64,000 nucleotides of DNA, taken from the NCBI RefSeq assembly GCF_000426525.1, contig NZ_AUFN01000014.1:158640-222639 (forward strand). The letters are read 5' to 3'. Shown piece by piece: positions 1 through 8,317 of this stretch. Numbering within the stretch: position 1 is the stretch's first letter; each line of letters starts with the position of its first letter. A program made the translations under genes and the position numbers. Origin of the DNA: Nocardioides alkalitolerans DSM 16699 (GTDB lineage Bacteria; Actinomycetota; Actinomycetes; Propionibacteriales; Nocardioidaceae). The notes under the pieces were generated by a model that did not search any database, was not told the origin of the DNA, and saw nothing but the letters and a program-made list of their open reading frames with translations.

Positions 1-374
1 ACGACGCTCAGGGTCCAGTTCGCGACCTGCGAGTAGGGCAGGGTCGTCATCGTGCTCTCGACCAGCAGCTCGCCCCGCAGGGCGTACATGCCGAGCAGCG
101 CCGGGATGATCATCGCCAGGGCGACGGGCATCCGGATGAAGATCAGCGACAGCATGAGGATGCAGGCCGAGATGCCGATCGCCTCGGGCACCAGCGGCAG
201 GAACAGCGCGACGGTGGAGCCGATCATGATGACCGCCGTGATGGCCAGCGTGATCCACGAGCGGGGACCGTTGCGACGGCCCCGCGTCGTGTCCACGTTC
301 TTCACGACCTCCGGCGGCGCACCACCCGGGTCCGGCAGGCTCGTCGTCGTCGGGACGTCGGTGTCGGTGCTCAC
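1..374 (-). CDS. dctM: TRAP transporter large permease, N-terminal part (runs off left edge)
   Basis: Large membrane subunit of a tripartite ATP-independent periplasmic (TRAP) transporter, which drives uptake of organic acids with an ion gradient. The GTG start (372-374) shares 4 nt with the TGA of the small-subunit gene, so the two are translationally coupled. About 124 residues are visible: a hydrophilic Asp/Thr/Pro-rich tail of ~38 residues, a first membrane helix, and then a segment reading SLIFIRMPVALAM, typical of the DctM N-terminus. The rest lies outside the window. The substrate cannot be read from this fragment. The adjacent dctQ and dctP genes make the family call firm. Confidence 0.88.
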   Translation of the reverse strand, partial: MSTDTDVPTTTSLPDPGGAPPEVVKNVDTTRGRRNGPRSWITLAITAVIMIGSTVALFLPLVPEAIGISACILMLSLIFIRMPVALAMIIPALLGMYALRGELLVESTMTTLPYSQVANWTLSV

Positions 375-946
375 TTGCGGGCTCCCTCGTCGACGGCGAG
401 CTGGTCGAGCACCAGCGCGTCGTCGGGATCACTGATGAAGTGGTCGTCCTCCGGGTGCGTCACCGAACGGACGGCGGTCCAGAGGAACTGGAAGGTCAGG
501 CTGCCGAACGCGAGCGGGACCAGGTAGTAGGTCGGCCACGACACGACGTCGCTGACGCCGGCCGTCTTGCCGATCTCCTGGGCGTGCTGCGCCTCGCCCC
601 ACCCGAACCAGGCGAAGCCGGCCGCCACGACGGCGGCCAGCGTGAAGATGCCGGCCAGGAAGAACCGCTTCGTGACGTCGGGCAGCTGCTCGAACACGAG
701 GTCGGCCGCGATGTGCTGACCCCGGGCCTGGGCCGCGATGAACCCGAGGAACGCCACGATCGGGAGGTACCAGTACTGCGTGATCTCGAGCGTGTTCGGG
801 ATCGGGTCGTTCAGGAAGGTGCGCATCAGCGCGTTCGCGGTGATGTGCACCATCATCACGAAGGTCACGACGACGGCCGGCACCTCGATGAGGAGCTGGG
901 GCCTGAGACGCCGCGGCTTCGCGGCCGTCACGGTCGGTTCGGTCAT
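371..946 (-). CDS. dctQ: TRAP transporter small permease (DctQ family)
   Basis: Small membrane subunit (191 aa, usual size for DctQ) that bridges the solute-binding protein and the large permease. Four hydrophobic segments are visible, at about residues 18-40, 58-75, 95-115 and 140-160. The stretch EITQYWYLPIVAFLGFIA followed by ARGQHIAADLVFE is the conserved DctQ core. The gene lies between dctP (65 nt upstream) and dctM (4 nt overlap), the standard P-Q-M order. Nothing suggests damage. Substrate is unknown; the neighbouring acyl-CoA ligase and dehydrogenases suggest an organic acid. Confidence 0.9.
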   Translation of the reverse strand: MTEPTVTAAKPRRLRPQLLIEVPAVVVTFVMMVHITANALMRTFLNDPIPNTLEITQYWYLPIVAFLGFIAAQARGQHIAADLVFEQLPDVTKRFFLAGIFTLAAVVAAGFAWFGWGEAQHAQEIGKTAGVSDVVSWPTYYLVPLAFGSLTFQFLWTAVRSVTHPEDDHFISDPDDALVLDQLAVDEGARK

Positions 947-1011
947 GGATCGCTCCCGGAGGGGGTGGTGCCTCCGAGACCCCGGGCGGGGTCTCGGAGG
1001 CGGGGGTCGAG

Positions 1012-2295
1012 TCAGGAGGGCCGGTGGTCGGCGAAGACGTCCTCGATCAGGACGTCGAGGAACGGCTGCACGTCGATCTCGTCCTCGGTGTACCAGGTGT
1101 CGAAGTCGTTGTACTCGACCTCGTCGGCGTAGCCGAGACCCTCGACCTCGGTCAGCCAGCGCTCGGCACTGGCCTCCACGTCGTCGACGACGGCGTTGCT
1201 GTCGGAGAAGGCGTCACCGGCGCGGATCTCCTCCAGCAGGGCCGCGTTCTCCTCCTGCAGTGCGGTGCGGGCGTCCTCCTCGAACGTCTCGATCGAGCCG
1301 CCCGCGGCCTTCGCACCCTCGGCGGCGAGCACCGTGTTGGGCCAGATCTTCTCGGTGATGTTCTGGCCGATGAAGATGTCGAGACGGTCCCAGAAGAGCT
1401 GCTGGACCACGAGCGGGAGGGTCTCCCACGTGGCCTTGCTGAACGCCATGCCGCCGGGCGCCAGGGCGAAGCCGGCCTCGGGGTCGATGACGACGTTCGG
1501 CGCCTCCTCGACGAAGCCGCCGAGGACGGCGACCGTCGGGCTGGAGACGGTGCAGTCGACCACGCCGCGCTCCAGGCTCTCGAACAGCTCGGTGTAGGGG
1601 ACGGAGCTCGGCGAACCGCCGAGCGCCTCGACCTGGGCGCTCTGCGCCGTGCCGCCGGAACCGGTGGCCGCGCCGTCGATGTCGTCGAGGCTGCGCTTCT
1701 CCGAGCTGCAGAAGAAGCCGTTGGAGCCGGAGTTGTAGACCGGCACCATCGGCACGAGCCCCTGCTCGTCCCACTCCTGCATGACGTCGTCGTTGTTGAA
1801 GAAGACCTCGTTGGGCCACGCGTTCGACTGCAGGGCGCCGACGATGGCGCTCTGGTTCGAGATGAAGCCCGTCTCGATGAGGGCGGCGGTGGCCGGGTAC
1901 TCGGACGGCTCGTAGATCGGGAGGACCTGACCCAGGTCGAGCCGGCCGTCACGCAGGGCGTCGTCGATCTCGGCGGGCGGGGCGACGGCGTTCGAGTACG
2001 CGATCTCGAAGGTGATCTTGCCGTCGGACCACTCCTCGATGGCGGCCAGGTAGGCCTCGACGTTGGCGCCGGTGACGGAGCCCTTGGGCGCGGGGCTCTG
2101 GGTGTTGAGCGTCATCGCGTCGACGTCGGCGAACGCCTCCTTGTACTCGTCCATGGTGGCGCCGGCCTCGATGCCGTCGCCGCCCGCCGAGTTGCCGCCC
2201 CCGCCCTCCTCGGCGCATCCGGCGAGCGCGAGGCTGCCGACGAGCGCCATGGTCGCCATCGCGGCCACACGGGGCTTGGTGATTCCTGCACGCAT
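1012..2295 (-). CDS. dctP: TRAP transporter solute-binding lipoprotein (DctP family)
   Basis: Extracytoplasmic solute-binding protein of the TRAP system. The 427-aa product begins with a lipoprotein signal ending in the lipobox LALAGC (Cys27), followed by a Gly/Ser linker, so it is probably anchored to the outer face of the membrane. It has the alternating alpha/beta pattern and the closing segment WDRLDIFIGQN-like helix typical of DctP. It is longer than the classical ~330-aa C4-dicarboxylate binders, consistent with the subfamily that binds larger hydrophobic or aromatic acids (inference). It is the first gene of a dctPQM unit with its own promoter region at 2296-2477. Confidence 0.88.
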   Translation of the reverse strand: MRAGITKPRVAAMATMALVGSLALAGCAEEGGGGNSAGGDGIEAGATMDEYKEAFADVDAMTLNTQSPAPKGSVTGANVEAYLAAIEEWSDGKITFEIAYSNAVAPPAEIDDALRDGRLDLGQVLPIYEPSEYPATAALIETGFISNQSAIVGALQSNAWPNEVFFNNDDVMQEWDEQGLVPMVPVYNSGSNGFFCSSEKRSLDDIDGAATGSGGTAQSAQVEALGGSPSSVPYTELFESLERGVVDCTVSSPTVAVLGGFVEEAPNVVIDPEAGFALAPGGMAFSKATWETLPLVVQQLFWDRLDIFIGQNITEKIWPNTVLAAEGAKAAGGSIETFEEDARTALQEENAALLEEIRAGDAFSDSNAVVDDVEASAERWLTEVEGLGYADEVEYNDFDTWYTEDEIDVQPFLDVLIEDVFADHRPS

Positions 2296-2364
2296 CCGTC
2301 TGCTCCATCTGTTGCTGCTGTGGTGGTGGGGACCCCGAGGTCACCGCGACGGGGCAGGCTCAGA

Positions 2365-2378
2365 GTGACCCCCGTCAC
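2365..2378. promoter_or_regulatory. CRP/GlxR-like palindrome upstream of dctP
   Basis: Perfect palindrome GTGAC-CCCC-GTCAC, which contains GTGA-N6-TCAC, the core recognised by CRP/GlxR-type cAMP receptor proteins of Actinobacteria. It lies 70 nt upstream of the dctP start. Copies with the same half-sites and spacing occur at 16608-16621 and 21023-21036, both also in promoter regions. Confidence 0.5.
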
Positions 2379-2391
2379 GCGGTATATGCGT

Positions 2392-2420
2392 ATCATTAAC
2401 CTGGTTTGGCGATCGGTCAA
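2392..2420 (-). promoter_or_regulatory. Possible sigma-70-type promoter for dctPQM
   Basis: On the minus strand TTGACC (2420-2415) and AATGAT (2397-2392) are separated by 17 nt in an unusually AT-rich patch. They match -35 and -10 elements moderately well. The CRP-like palindrome would then lie just downstream of the transcription start, a position more fitting for repression. This is motif-based only. Confidence 0.35.
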
Positions 2421-2443
2421 TAGCCCGCGCGGACCAGACGGAC

Positions 2444-2474
2444 GGCCGGTCCTTCCGGCCGGACCTTCCGGTCG
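2444..2474 (-). terminator. Weak hairpin cluster after the acyl-CoA ligase gene
   Basis: Overlapping short inverted repeats GGCCGG/CCGGCC (2444-2449 with 2455-2460) and GGTCC/GGACC (2448-2452 with 2461-2465) lie just beyond the stop of the ligase gene. They could form a U-less terminator of the kind common in high-GC Gram-positives. Confidence 0.35.
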
Positions 2475-2477
2475 AGC

Positions 2478-4568
2478 TCAGGCGCTCCAGACGACGGCCA
2501 CGTCCAGTGCCTCGACGACGCCGCCGCGCACCCGGAGCGGGTTGACCTCGACGGCAGCGAGGTCCTCCCCGAGAGCGAGCGAGAGGTCCGCGATGCGGAC
2601 GATGACGTCCGTCAGGTGGCCCAGGTCGACCGGCTCCGTCCCGCGGGCTCCCTCGAGCAACGGCCACGCCCGCAACCGGCGCAACGCCTGCTCGACCTCG
2701 GAGGGGCCGGCGGGAAGGGCGAGACGCTGGACGTCCTGCATGACCTCGGCCCAGATGCCGCCGAGGCCGACGGCGAGCACGTTGCCCCAGCCGGGTTCCC
2801 TCACGACCCCGACGAGGAGGTCCACCCCGTCGGGGCGCATCGGGCTCACCAGGAGGCCCTGCACCGCGGCGTCGGGCAGCGCCGCACGGACGTCGACCAG
2901 CATGCGGGCGGCCCGCTCCTCCACGTCGGCGGAGGCGACGCCGAGCGCCACTCCCCCGACGTCGCTCTTGTGGAGGATGTCGTCGGAGACGATCTTGATC
3001 GCCGTGGGGTCGTCCCAACCGGCTGCGGCCCGCGCGGCCTCGGCCGCGGTCGGCACGACGACACCGGGGACCATCGGCACGCCGGCCTGCTCGAGCAGCG
3101 GCCGGCACGTGGCCTCGGACCACGTGCCGGTGGGCGGGGCCTCGAGGGTGAGCGTCGGCAGGTGGCGGGGCGCCACCTCGTGCCGGTCGCGGGTCCACCC
3201 CTGGATCGCGTGCACGGCCGGGAGCACCCGGTCGACCCCGCCGAAGACGGCGGGCACTCCGAGCTCGCGACGGATCTCCCGCACCCGCGGCGAGAGGTGC
3301 CGCACGGTGGTGTTCACCAGGATGGTGGGCGTCCCCGACGCCGCGGCGACCTCGGAGAGGTGGCGCACCGCGTCCCGCCCCCACGCGACGTTCTCGGCCT
3401 GGTGGTCGATCTCCTGGGCGGCGACGACGATCCCGATGCCGGGGTCGCGGGCGACGACCTCGAGGGCGTTCCCGAACAACATCGCGTCGGCGACGGCCGC
3501 GCCGGTGACGTCGAGCGGGTTGTGGGCGACGGCGAAGTCGGGGAGCAGCGCCCCGAGCTCGCCCACCGTGCCCGGCGTCAGGTCCGGGAGCACGAGCCCG
3601 AGGTCCTCGGCGAGGTCGGCGACGATGTCGCAGGTGCCACCGGAGAGGGTCAGCAGGGCGAGCCCGCCGTCGACGGGGCCGGTGTGGGCGAAGGTGTCGG
3701 CGACGACGAGCAGGTCCTCGAGGGAGGACACCCGCACCACTCCGGCCGCGCGCAGGAACGCGTCGATCACCGCGTCGTTGCCGACCAGGGACCCGGTGTG
3801 GGCGAGCGCCGCGCGCGCCGCGGCCTCGCTGCGACCCACCTTGAGGCAGACGACCAGCTTGTCCGCGTCACGGGCCCGGCGGCACGCGGCGAGGAACGCG
3901 GACGGGTCCTGGAACGTCTCGGCGAACACGGCGATCACCGAGGTGGCCGCGTCCTGCGCCAGGAAGTCGACCACGTCCGCGAGGTTGACGTCCATCTCGT
4001 TGCCGGTGCTCACCGCGAAGCTGAGGCCGACGTCGAACGACCGCGCCATGTTCATGAGCTGGATCGTCACGTTGCCGCTCTGCGACGCGATCGCCACGGA
4101 GCCGGACCGCAGCTCCTCGCCGGGCGGGAACGGCTTGAGCGCCGTGCGGGCGGCGATGTTGACGTACCCGAGCGAGTTCGGACCGAGCACCGACATGCCG
4201 TGGGTGCGGCACAGCTCGGCGAGCTCCTCCTGGACCGCCCGGCCCTCCTCCCCCATCTCGGCGAAGCCCGAGCTGAGCACGACGGCGTTCTTCACGCCGG
4301 CGGCGGCGACGTCGCGCATCGCGGGCAGCACGGCCGCGCTCGGCACCATGACGTAGGCCAGGTCGGGCACCACCGGCAGGTCGTGCACGCTCCGGTGCAC
4401 CTCCGTGCCGTGCGCCGTGCCGCCCTTGGGGTTGACGAGGAACAGCTGCCCGTCGAAGCCGATGACGTCGAGGGCCTCGTTGATCCGGGTCGACCAGCTG
4501 GAGCGGTCGCTGGCTCCGACGAGCGCCACGGAACGTGGCTCGAGCAGGCCGCTGAGGCGGTGGTTCAT
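2478..4568 (-). CDS. Acyl-CoA synthetase, NDP-forming (acetate-CoA ligase ADP-forming family)
   Basis: Activates a carboxylic acid to its CoA thioester with a nucleoside triphosphate, giving NDP. The 696-aa protein is a fused alpha-beta form. It has a CoA-binding Rossmann domain (residues ~1-130, with VALVGASDR and VNPKGG), succinyl-CoA-ligase-like flavodoxin domains (~150-450, with the AHTGS motif that carries the phospho-histidine region in this family), and a C-terminal ATP-grasp domain (~475-696, with KIVSDDILHKSDVGG and EVNPL). It lies 33 nt downstream of an SDR gene, in a catabolic run that also has an aldehyde dehydrogenase, so it probably activates the acid made by that enzyme. The exact acid is unknown. 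Confidence 0.88.
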   Translation of the reverse strand: MNHRLSGLLEPRSVALVGASDRSSWSTRINEALDVIGFDGQLFLVNPKGGTAHGTEVHRSVHDLPVVPDLAYVMVPSAAVLPAMRDVAAAGVKNAVVLSSGFAEMGEEGRAVQEELAELCRTHGMSVLGPNSLGYVNIAARTALKPFPPGEELRSGSVAIASQSGNVTIQLMNMARSFDVGLSFAVSTGNEMDVNLADVVDFLAQDAATSVIAVFAETFQDPSAFLAACRRARDADKLVVCLKVGRSEAAARAALAHTGSLVGNDAVIDAFLRAAGVVRVSSLEDLLVVADTFAHTGPVDGGLALLTLSGGTCDIVADLAEDLGLVLPDLTPGTVGELGALLPDFAVAHNPLDVTGAAVADAMLFGNALEVVARDPGIGIVVAAQEIDHQAENVAWGRDAVRHLSEVAAASGTPTILVNTTVRHLSPRVREIRRELGVPAVFGGVDRVLPAVHAIQGWTRDRHEVAPRHLPTLTLEAPPTGTWSEATCRPLLEQAGVPMVPGVVVPTAAEAARAAAGWDDPTAIKIVSDDILHKSDVGGVALGVASADVEERAARMLVDVRAALPDAAVQGLLVSPMRPDGVDLLVGVVREPGWGNVLAVGLGGIWAEVMQDVQRLALPAGPSEVEQALRRLRAWPLLEGARGTEPVDLGHLTDVIVRIADLSLALGEDLAAVEVNPLRVRGGVVEALDVAVVWSA

Positions 4569-4601
4569 GGAGCTCCTTCGAAGGGGGGACGCGGCAGGAG
4601 C

Positions 4602-5396
4602 TCAGGCGCGGGTGCCGCGCCAGGCCATCGTGCCGCCGTCCACCGGCACGTTGGCGCCGGTGAGGAAGCTCGCCTCGGAGGAGGCGAGGAAGCACACGAC
4701 GTTGGCCAGCTCGTCCGGGTCACCGGCCCGCGGGATGAGGTGGTTGCCGGTCATCTGCCGCAGCTGGGCGTCGGGGTCGGCGGCCGTCGCGATGCGGTGC
4801 CGGGCCATCGGGGTGTCGAACGACCCGGGCGAGAAGCTGTTGCAGCGCACGTCGGGCGCGAGCGAGATGGCGCACGACCGGGTGAGCTGGATGACGGCGC
4901 CCTTGCTCGCGGCGTACGCGGGCGACGGGTAGCCGGTCATGCCCGAGACGGAGGCGGCGTTGATGACCGACGGCGACCTCGTGGAGCGCCGCAGGATCGG
5001 CGCCGCGCGCTGCGTCGCGAGCCAGACCGCCTTGAGGTTCACCGCCATCACGGCGTCCCACGAGTCCTCGCTCAGGGTGTCGAACGTGGCGTCCGACTGG
5101 AAGGTGACGTCGAGGATGCCGGCGTTGTTCACCAGGGTGTCGAGCCCGCCCATGGCGTCCACCGCGTCGTCGACCATCCCGCGGACCTCGTCGGGCCGGC
5201 GCAGGTCGACCACCAGCACGGTGGCCTCCGCACCCGCCGCGACCACCTCGGCGGCGACCTGCTCGGCCGCCGCGGCGTCGACGTCCGCGACGGTCACGTG
5301 GGCCGCTCCCCGGCGCGCGGCACCGAGGGCGATCGCCCGCCCCAGGCCCTGGGCGGCGCCCGTGACCAGCCAGCTCGAGTCCAACGGGGTGTTCAT
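4602..5396 (-). CDS. SDR family oxidoreductase
   Basis: Short-chain dehydrogenase/reductase of 264 aa, NAD(P)-dependent, probably oxidising a hydroxyl group of a catabolic intermediate. Visible motifs: the cofactor loop TGAAQGLG near residue 12, NNAG, the catalytic Ser region NAASVSG and the YAASK catalytic pair. It ends with a normal family tail (FLTGANVPVDGG). The ATG at 5396 was chosen because it overlaps the TGA of the upstream SDR gene by 4 nt (ATGA), a coupling pattern repeated throughout this island. A longer reading upstream would only run through the neighbouring gene. Confidence 0.88.
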   Translation of the reverse strand: MNTPLDSSWLVTGAAQGLGRAIALGAARRGAAHVTVADVDAAAAEQVAAEVVAAGAEATVLVVDLRRPDEVRGMVDDAVDAMGGLDTLVNNAGILDVTFQSDATFDTLSEDSWDAVMAVNLKAVWLATQRAAPILRRSTRSPSVINAASVSGMTGYPSPAYAASKGAVIQLTRSCAISLAPDVRCNSFSPGSFDTPMARHRIATAADPDAQLRQMTGNHLIPRAGDPDELANVVCFLASSEASFLTGANVPVDGGTMAWRGTRA

Positions 5397-6241
5397 TCCG
5401 TTCTCCGTCCCGCTTCGCGCAGCCCACCCTGGGCGGCGTACTTCTCGTCGGCCATGGCGGACGGGCCGCCCGCGCCGGTCATGCCGGCGTCGACGGGCAG
5501 CACCACGCCCGTGACGTAGGCGGCGTCGTCGCTGGCCAGGTACAGCACTCCCCGGGCGACGTCGTCGGGCTGCAGTGCGCGCCCCATGTACGACGACCGG
5601 TCGAGGGCCGTCTCGGCTCCCGCGAGGTCGTCGGCGCCACCGGCGACCAGGTCGGCGGTCATCTGCGAGACGACCGCACCGGGGATGACGACGTTGCAGC
5701 GCACGCCGTGGCGACGCAGCTCGGCGGCGACGGAGTGCGAGAGGCCGATGATCCCGGCCTTCACGCCCGAGTAGACGTGCGCGCCCACCCCGCCCATGAC
5801 CGCCGCGGGGCTCGACGTCGAGATGATGACGCCGCTCCCCTGCGGCTTCATGACCCGGGCCGCGTGCTTCATCCCGCACAGCACCCCCCGCAGGTTGACC
5901 GCCACGGTGAGGTCGGCGTCCTCCAGGCTCGTGCGGTCGATCGGGCCGACCGCGCCGATGATGCCGGCGTTGTTGAACATGACGTCGAGGCGACCGAAGC
6001 GCTCGACGGCCGTGTCGACCAACCGGGCCACGTCGGACTCGACCGTCACGTCGGTGCGCACGAAGACGACGTCCTCCGTGCCACCGGCCAGCTCGGCCGC
6101 CAGCCGCTCGCCCGCCTCGACCTGCAGGTCCCCGATCACGACCCGGGCACCCTCGGAATGCAGGAGCCGGGCGGTGCCGGCCCCGATGCCGTGGGCGCCG
6201 CCCGTGACGACGGCGACCTTGCCCGCCATCCGTCCCGTCAC
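5393..6241 (-). CDS. SDR family oxidoreductase
   Basis: Second short-chain dehydrogenase of the island, 282 aa from a GTG that overlaps the aldehyde dehydrogenase stop by 4 nt; an internal ATG at 6229 (MAGKVAVV) is an alternative start. Motifs: TGGAHGIG cofactor loop, NNAG, STSSPAA catalytic Ser region, YSGVK catalytic Tyr/Lys. The C-terminal ~25 residues extend past the usual SDR end. It differs clearly from the downstream SDR, so the pair may act on two successive hydroxyl groups or two stereoisomers (inference). Translational coupling on both sides places it in one operon with ligase, SDR and aldehyde dehydrogenase. Confidence 0.87.
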   Translation of the reverse strand: MTGRMAGKVAVVTGGAHGIGAGTARLLHSEGARVVIGDLQVEAGERLAAELAGGTEDVVFVRTDVTVESDVARLVDTAVERFGRLDVMFNNAGIIGAVGPIDRTSLEDADLTVAVNLRGVLCGMKHAARVMKPQGSGVIISTSSPAAVMGGVGAHVYSGVKAGIIGLSHSVAAELRRHGVRCNVVIPGAVVSQMTADLVAGGADDLAGAETALDRSSYMGRALQPDDVARGVLYLASDDAAYVTGVVLPVDAGMTGAGGPSAMADEKYAAQGGLREAGRRTE

Positions 6242-7683
6242 AGGCCGACCGCGATCGACTTGGTCTCGAGGAACGCCTTGAAGCCCTCCGGCCCCATCTC
6301 GCGCCCGATGCCCGACTGCTTGTAGCCGCCGAACGGGGAGCCGTAGGACTGCGGCATCCCGTTGATGCTGACCATCCCGGTGCGCACGCGTCGCGCCACG
6401 CGCACCGCGCGCTCGGCGTCGGCGCTCCACACCGAGCCGGAGAGGCCGTACACGGAGTCGTTCGCGATGGCGACGGCGTCGTCCTCGTCGTCGTACACGA
6501 TCACGGCCATGACGGGACCGAAGATCTCCTCCTGGGCCACGCGCATGGAGTTGTGGACGCCGGCGAGGAGCGTCGGCGGCACGAACCAGCCGGCGGCGAG
6601 CTCGGAGGGCAGGACCAGCCGGTCGCCGCCCGTGACGACCCGCGCCCCCTCGTCGCGGCCGGTCGTGACGTAGCCCGCGACGCGGTCGCGCTGCCGCTCC
6701 GAGACCATCGGACCGATCATCGTGTCGGACGCCATCGGGTCGCCCACCCGGAGCGCCCGCATGGCCTCGGCGAGCGCCTCCACCACCCGGGCCTCGAGCG
6801 ACCGGGGCACCAGGACCCGGGTCTGGGCGATGCAGGCCTGTCCGTTGACCATCATCGCCATCGGCAGCAGCGCCGGGACGACGGTGGCGACGTCGGCGTC
6901 CTCGAGCAGGATCGCGGCGGACTTCCCGCCGAGCTCGAGGGTGACGCGGGCGATCCGCTCGGCGGCGGTGGCCATGATCTTCTTGCCCGCCGCGCTGCTG
7001 CCGGTGAACGCGATCTTGTCGACGTCGGGGTGCGCCACGAGGTGCTGGCCGGCCTCGCGGTCGGCGGGCACGATGCTGAGCACGCCCTCGGGCAGCCCGG
7101 CCTCGAGCAGCGCGTCGGCGAAGGCGTACGCCGTCAGCGGCGTCTCCGGCGGGGGCTTGAGGATGATCGAGCACCCGGCGGCCAGGGCGGGTGCGAGCTT
7201 GAGCGACGGCGTGCTGAGCGGACCGTTCCACGGCGTGATGGCGGCGACGACACCGACCGGCTCCTGCGTCACCAGGCTGGCGTTCGTGCCGTCGGTGCGC
7301 GTCTCGTCGTACGCGAAGTCCCGCGCCATGTCCGCGTAGTACCGGGTGTGGCGGATGGGGTTCGGCACGTGGGCCTTCTCGCTGAACCACAGCGGGCAGC
7401 CCAGCTCGGAGGTGATGCTGACGGCGAGCTCCGGGGCCCGCTGCTCGAGCAGGTCGGCGGCCCGGTGGAGCACCTCCGCCCGCTCGGAGGGCGCGACCGA
7501 GGCCCACACGCCCGAGTCGAAGGAGGAACGGGCGGCCGCGACGGCGGCATCCATGTCGGCCGGGGTGCCGAGGGCTGCGGACCCCACCCGTCCACCGGTC
7601 GCGGGGTTGCGCACCTCGACGGTCTCGGAGCCTGCGGAGCGCTGCCAGCGACCACCGATGAACAGCTCGGGGCGTTCGGTCAT
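6238..7683 (-). CDS. Aldehyde dehydrogenase (NAD(P)+)
   Basis: Oxidises an aldehyde to the carboxylic acid that the downstream ligase could then activate. 481 aa, normal length. Family marks are visible: PWNGPL and KPPPETPLTA in the cofactor domain, FTGSSAAGKKI, the general base in LELGGKS, the catalytic cysteine in GQAC, and the C-terminal EEIFGPV and FGGYKQSGIGRE. The ATG at 7683 gives the expected N-terminus (ELFIGGRW). It is the first gene of a minus-strand operon continuing through both SDRs to the acyl-CoA ligase. The 135-nt gap to the divergent SnoaL gene holds an AT-rich patch (about 7745-7775) likely to contain the promoter. Confidence 0.92.
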   Translation of the reverse strand: MTERPELFIGGRWQRSAGSETVEVRNPATGGRVGSAALGTPADMDAAVAAARSSFDSGVWASVAPSERAEVLHRAADLLEQRAPELAVSITSELGCPLWFSEKAHVPNPIRHTRYYADMARDFAYDETRTDGTNASLVTQEPVGVVAAITPWNGPLSTPSLKLAPALAAGCSIILKPPPETPLTAYAFADALLEAGLPEGVLSIVPADREAGQHLVAHPDVDKIAFTGSSAAGKKIMATAAERIARVTLELGGKSAAILLEDADVATVVPALLPMAMMVNGQACIAQTRVLVPRSLEARVVEALAEAMRALRVGDPMASDTMIGPMVSERQRDRVAGYVTTGRDEGARVVTGGDRLVLPSELAAGWFVPPTLLAGVHNSMRVAQEEIFGPVMAVIVYDDEDDAVAIANDSVYGLSGSVWSADAERAVRVARRVRTGMVSINGMPQSYGSPFGGYKQSGIGREMGPEGFKAFLETKSIAVGL

Positions 7684-7818
7684 GGACACGGGTGGGTCGA
7701 CCTCCTCGGCGCCCGGCACGGACTGGTCCGCCCGCCGGTGCGACAATTGCTGATAATGAAATGTAACGTAATCCATGGCGTGATCCCGCGCACACACGAC
7801 CCCGGAACGGGAGACAGC

Positions 7819-8307
7819 ATGACCGGAACGACCAGCCCCGCGGACGACGACGGGCCGACGGCCGTCCTGGCCCGGCTCCGGGCGCTCGAGGACGCCGAGG
7901 CGACCCGCAACCACCTCCACGCCTACGCCGCCGCCCTCGACGCCCCGACGCCCGAGGCGGTGGCCGACCTCTTCACGCCCGACGGCGTGCTCCTCGTGGG
8001 CGGGGAGTCGTTCCGCGGCCGTGACGCCGTCGTCGAGTTCTACCGCTCGCGGATCGCGGCGGACCCCTCGGAGAAGCGGCACTTCATCACCAGCCCGCGG
8101 GTGCGCACGCTCGCACCCGGCCGCCTGGAGGTGGCGTCGTACTTCCTCTGGACGGCCCGCGCCGATCGCCGCTCGGTGCTCGGCTGGGGCACGTACCTCG
8201 ACGAGGTGCGGGTCGTCGACGGCGTGGCCCTGTTCGCCATCAAGACGATCACGCCGCACGTCATGACCGACCTCGCGGCGGGCTGGCCGGCGTCGCCGGG
8301 CGACTGA
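7819..8307 (+). CDS. SnoaL-like / NTF2-fold protein
   Basis: Small alpha+beta cone-fold protein, 162 aa. This superfamily includes polyketide cyclases, limonene-epoxide hydrolase, ketosteroid isomerases and ring-hydroxylating dioxygenase small subunits. Features supporting the call are the N-terminal helix (AEATRNHLHAYAAALD), the LFTPDGVLLVGGESFRGRDAV segment read in pieces, and the later strands ending in HVMTDL. It is divergent from the aldehyde dehydrogenase and convergent with the luciferase-like gene. In this island it could be an isomerase or hydrolase for a cyclic intermediate, but no catalytic residue set can be assigned. Start chosen at the ATG after GGGAGACAGC. Confidence 0.75.
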   Translation: MTGTTSPADDDGPTAVLARLRALEDAEATRNHLHAYAAALDAPTPEAVADLFTPDGVLLVGGESFRGRDAVVEFYRSRIAADPSEKRHFITSPRVRTLAPGRLEVASYFLWTARADRRSVLGWGTYLDEVRVVDGVALFAIKTITPHVMTDLAAGWPASPGD

Positions 8308-8317
8308 ACCGCGCGGC

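Noticed and set aside
1024..4356. Very long open frame on the plus strand opposite dctP and the acyl-CoA ligase
   Set aside because: Antisense open frames are common in DNA with strong third-position GC bias; the translation is Arg/Gly/Val-rich without domains, while the minus strand has clear families.
7684..7818. Palindromic operator between the aldehyde dehydrogenase and SnoaL genes
   Set aside because: The AT-rich patch is notable, but no convincing inverted repeat was found.
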